From assembly GCA_015655035.1 (NCBI GenBank), contig JAATFS010000150.1:1-6648 (forward strand): a stretch of DNA of 6,648 nucleotides, written 5' to 3'. Source of the stretch: Lysobacterales bacterium (lineage in GTDB: Bacteria > Pseudomonadota > Gammaproteobacteria > Xanthomonadales > Xanthomonadaceae). A program made the position numbers and the translations under genes. Positions within the stretch are counted from its first letter, which is position 1. Each line of letters starts with the position of its first letter. The notes under the pieces were generated by a model, which was not told where the DNA came from, did not search any database, and saw nothing but the letters and a program-made list of their open reading frames with translations. Below are positions 6,419-6,648 of the stretch, piece by piece.

Positions 6419-6648
6419 CCCTGCAACTGCACCCACGCCGGCGCATGGTCGCTAGGGCGCTCCCAGGTGCGTGGTTCGCGGTCGATGCCGGCGGCTATTG
6501 CGACGGGCTTCAGCGCCTCCGACACCAGAGTCAGGTCGATGCGCAGGCCCAGGTTGCGGCGAAAGCCGGCGGCGCGGTAGTCCCACCAGCTGAAGCTGCC
6601 GGCCTCGTCGTTGTGCAGCCGGAAGCCATCGTGCAGGCCCAGCGCCTC
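6415..6648 (-). CDS. xthA: Exodeoxyribonuclease III, C-terminal part (5' end off the window)
   Basis: The last 77 codons and TGA stop of a minus-strand gene cut by the right edge. The sequence follows the C-terminus of E. coli ExoIII closely: GFRLHN, FSWWDYRAAGFRRNLGLRID, LVSEALK, AAGIDRE, and the terminal ERPSDHAPAWV. The Asp of GLRID and the His of SDHAP match catalytic residues of the exonuclease/endonuclease/phosphatase fold. The enzyme is a metal-dependent 3' exonuclease and apurinic-site endonuclease in base excision repair, acting in the cytoplasm on DNA. Its stop overlaps the start of the GFA gene, so the two are probably co-transcribed. The Xth lineage is clear, but which paralog of a two-copy genome it is cannot be told from a fragment. 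Confidence 0.93.
   Translation of the reverse strand, partial: EALGLHDGFRLHNDEAGSFSWWDYRAAGFRRNLGLRIDLTLVSEALKPVAIAAGIDREPRTWERPSDHAPAWVQLQG

Overview
The window is GC-rich, and its gene content fits a gammaproteobacterium of the Xanthomonadaceae/Lysobacteraceae group, most plausibly Stenotrophomonas or a close relative. This placement comes from protein style and gene neighbourhood (xth next to a GFA-family gene, a short Sfp-type PPTase, a YmgE/GlsB membrane peptide). It is inference, since no phylogenetic marker is present.

Layout. Positions 1-4769, minus strand, hold two overlapping RHS/YD-repeat genes. The upstream one (4769 to 1458, 1103 aa) carries an apparent export signal, a DUF6531-type region, many YD repeats, two tandem copies of a 'GWAC' domain with conserved cysteines, and an Ig-like domain. 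The downstream one starts at 1461 inside an ATGA stop/start overlap, with its own good Shine-Dalgarno. It runs off the left edge after 487 codons of YD repeats, just before the point where the RHS-associated core and variable C-terminus would be expected. Positions 4770-4964 are a comparatively AT-rich leader, probably carrying the control region of the RHS pair. Positions 4965-5567 (minus) encode a 4'-phosphopantetheinyl transferase. A 110-base divergent spacer separates it from a plus-strand GlsB/YeaQ/YmgE-family membrane peptide (5678-5929). A strong hairpin terminator (5959-5982) lies between that gene and a convergent minus-strand pair: a GFA/CENP-V zinc protein (5984-6418), translationally coupled to the end of exodeoxyribonuclease III (6415-6648, cut by the right edge).

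How the parts relate. The right third is ordinary chromosomal housekeeping. The left 4.8 kb is the unusual part: an RHS system encoded as two coupled proteins rather than one chain. By analogy with TcB/TcC toxin subunits, the two could assemble one composite beta-shell. Only the first chain shows an export signal, and the first chain ends in the GWAC-GWAC-Ig module placed exactly at the break. The toxin/core end and any immunity gene lie outside the window, so toxin function cannot be judged here. There is no stretch longer than 300 bases without a gene, and I see no tRNA, rRNA, insertion sequence or CRISPR array.
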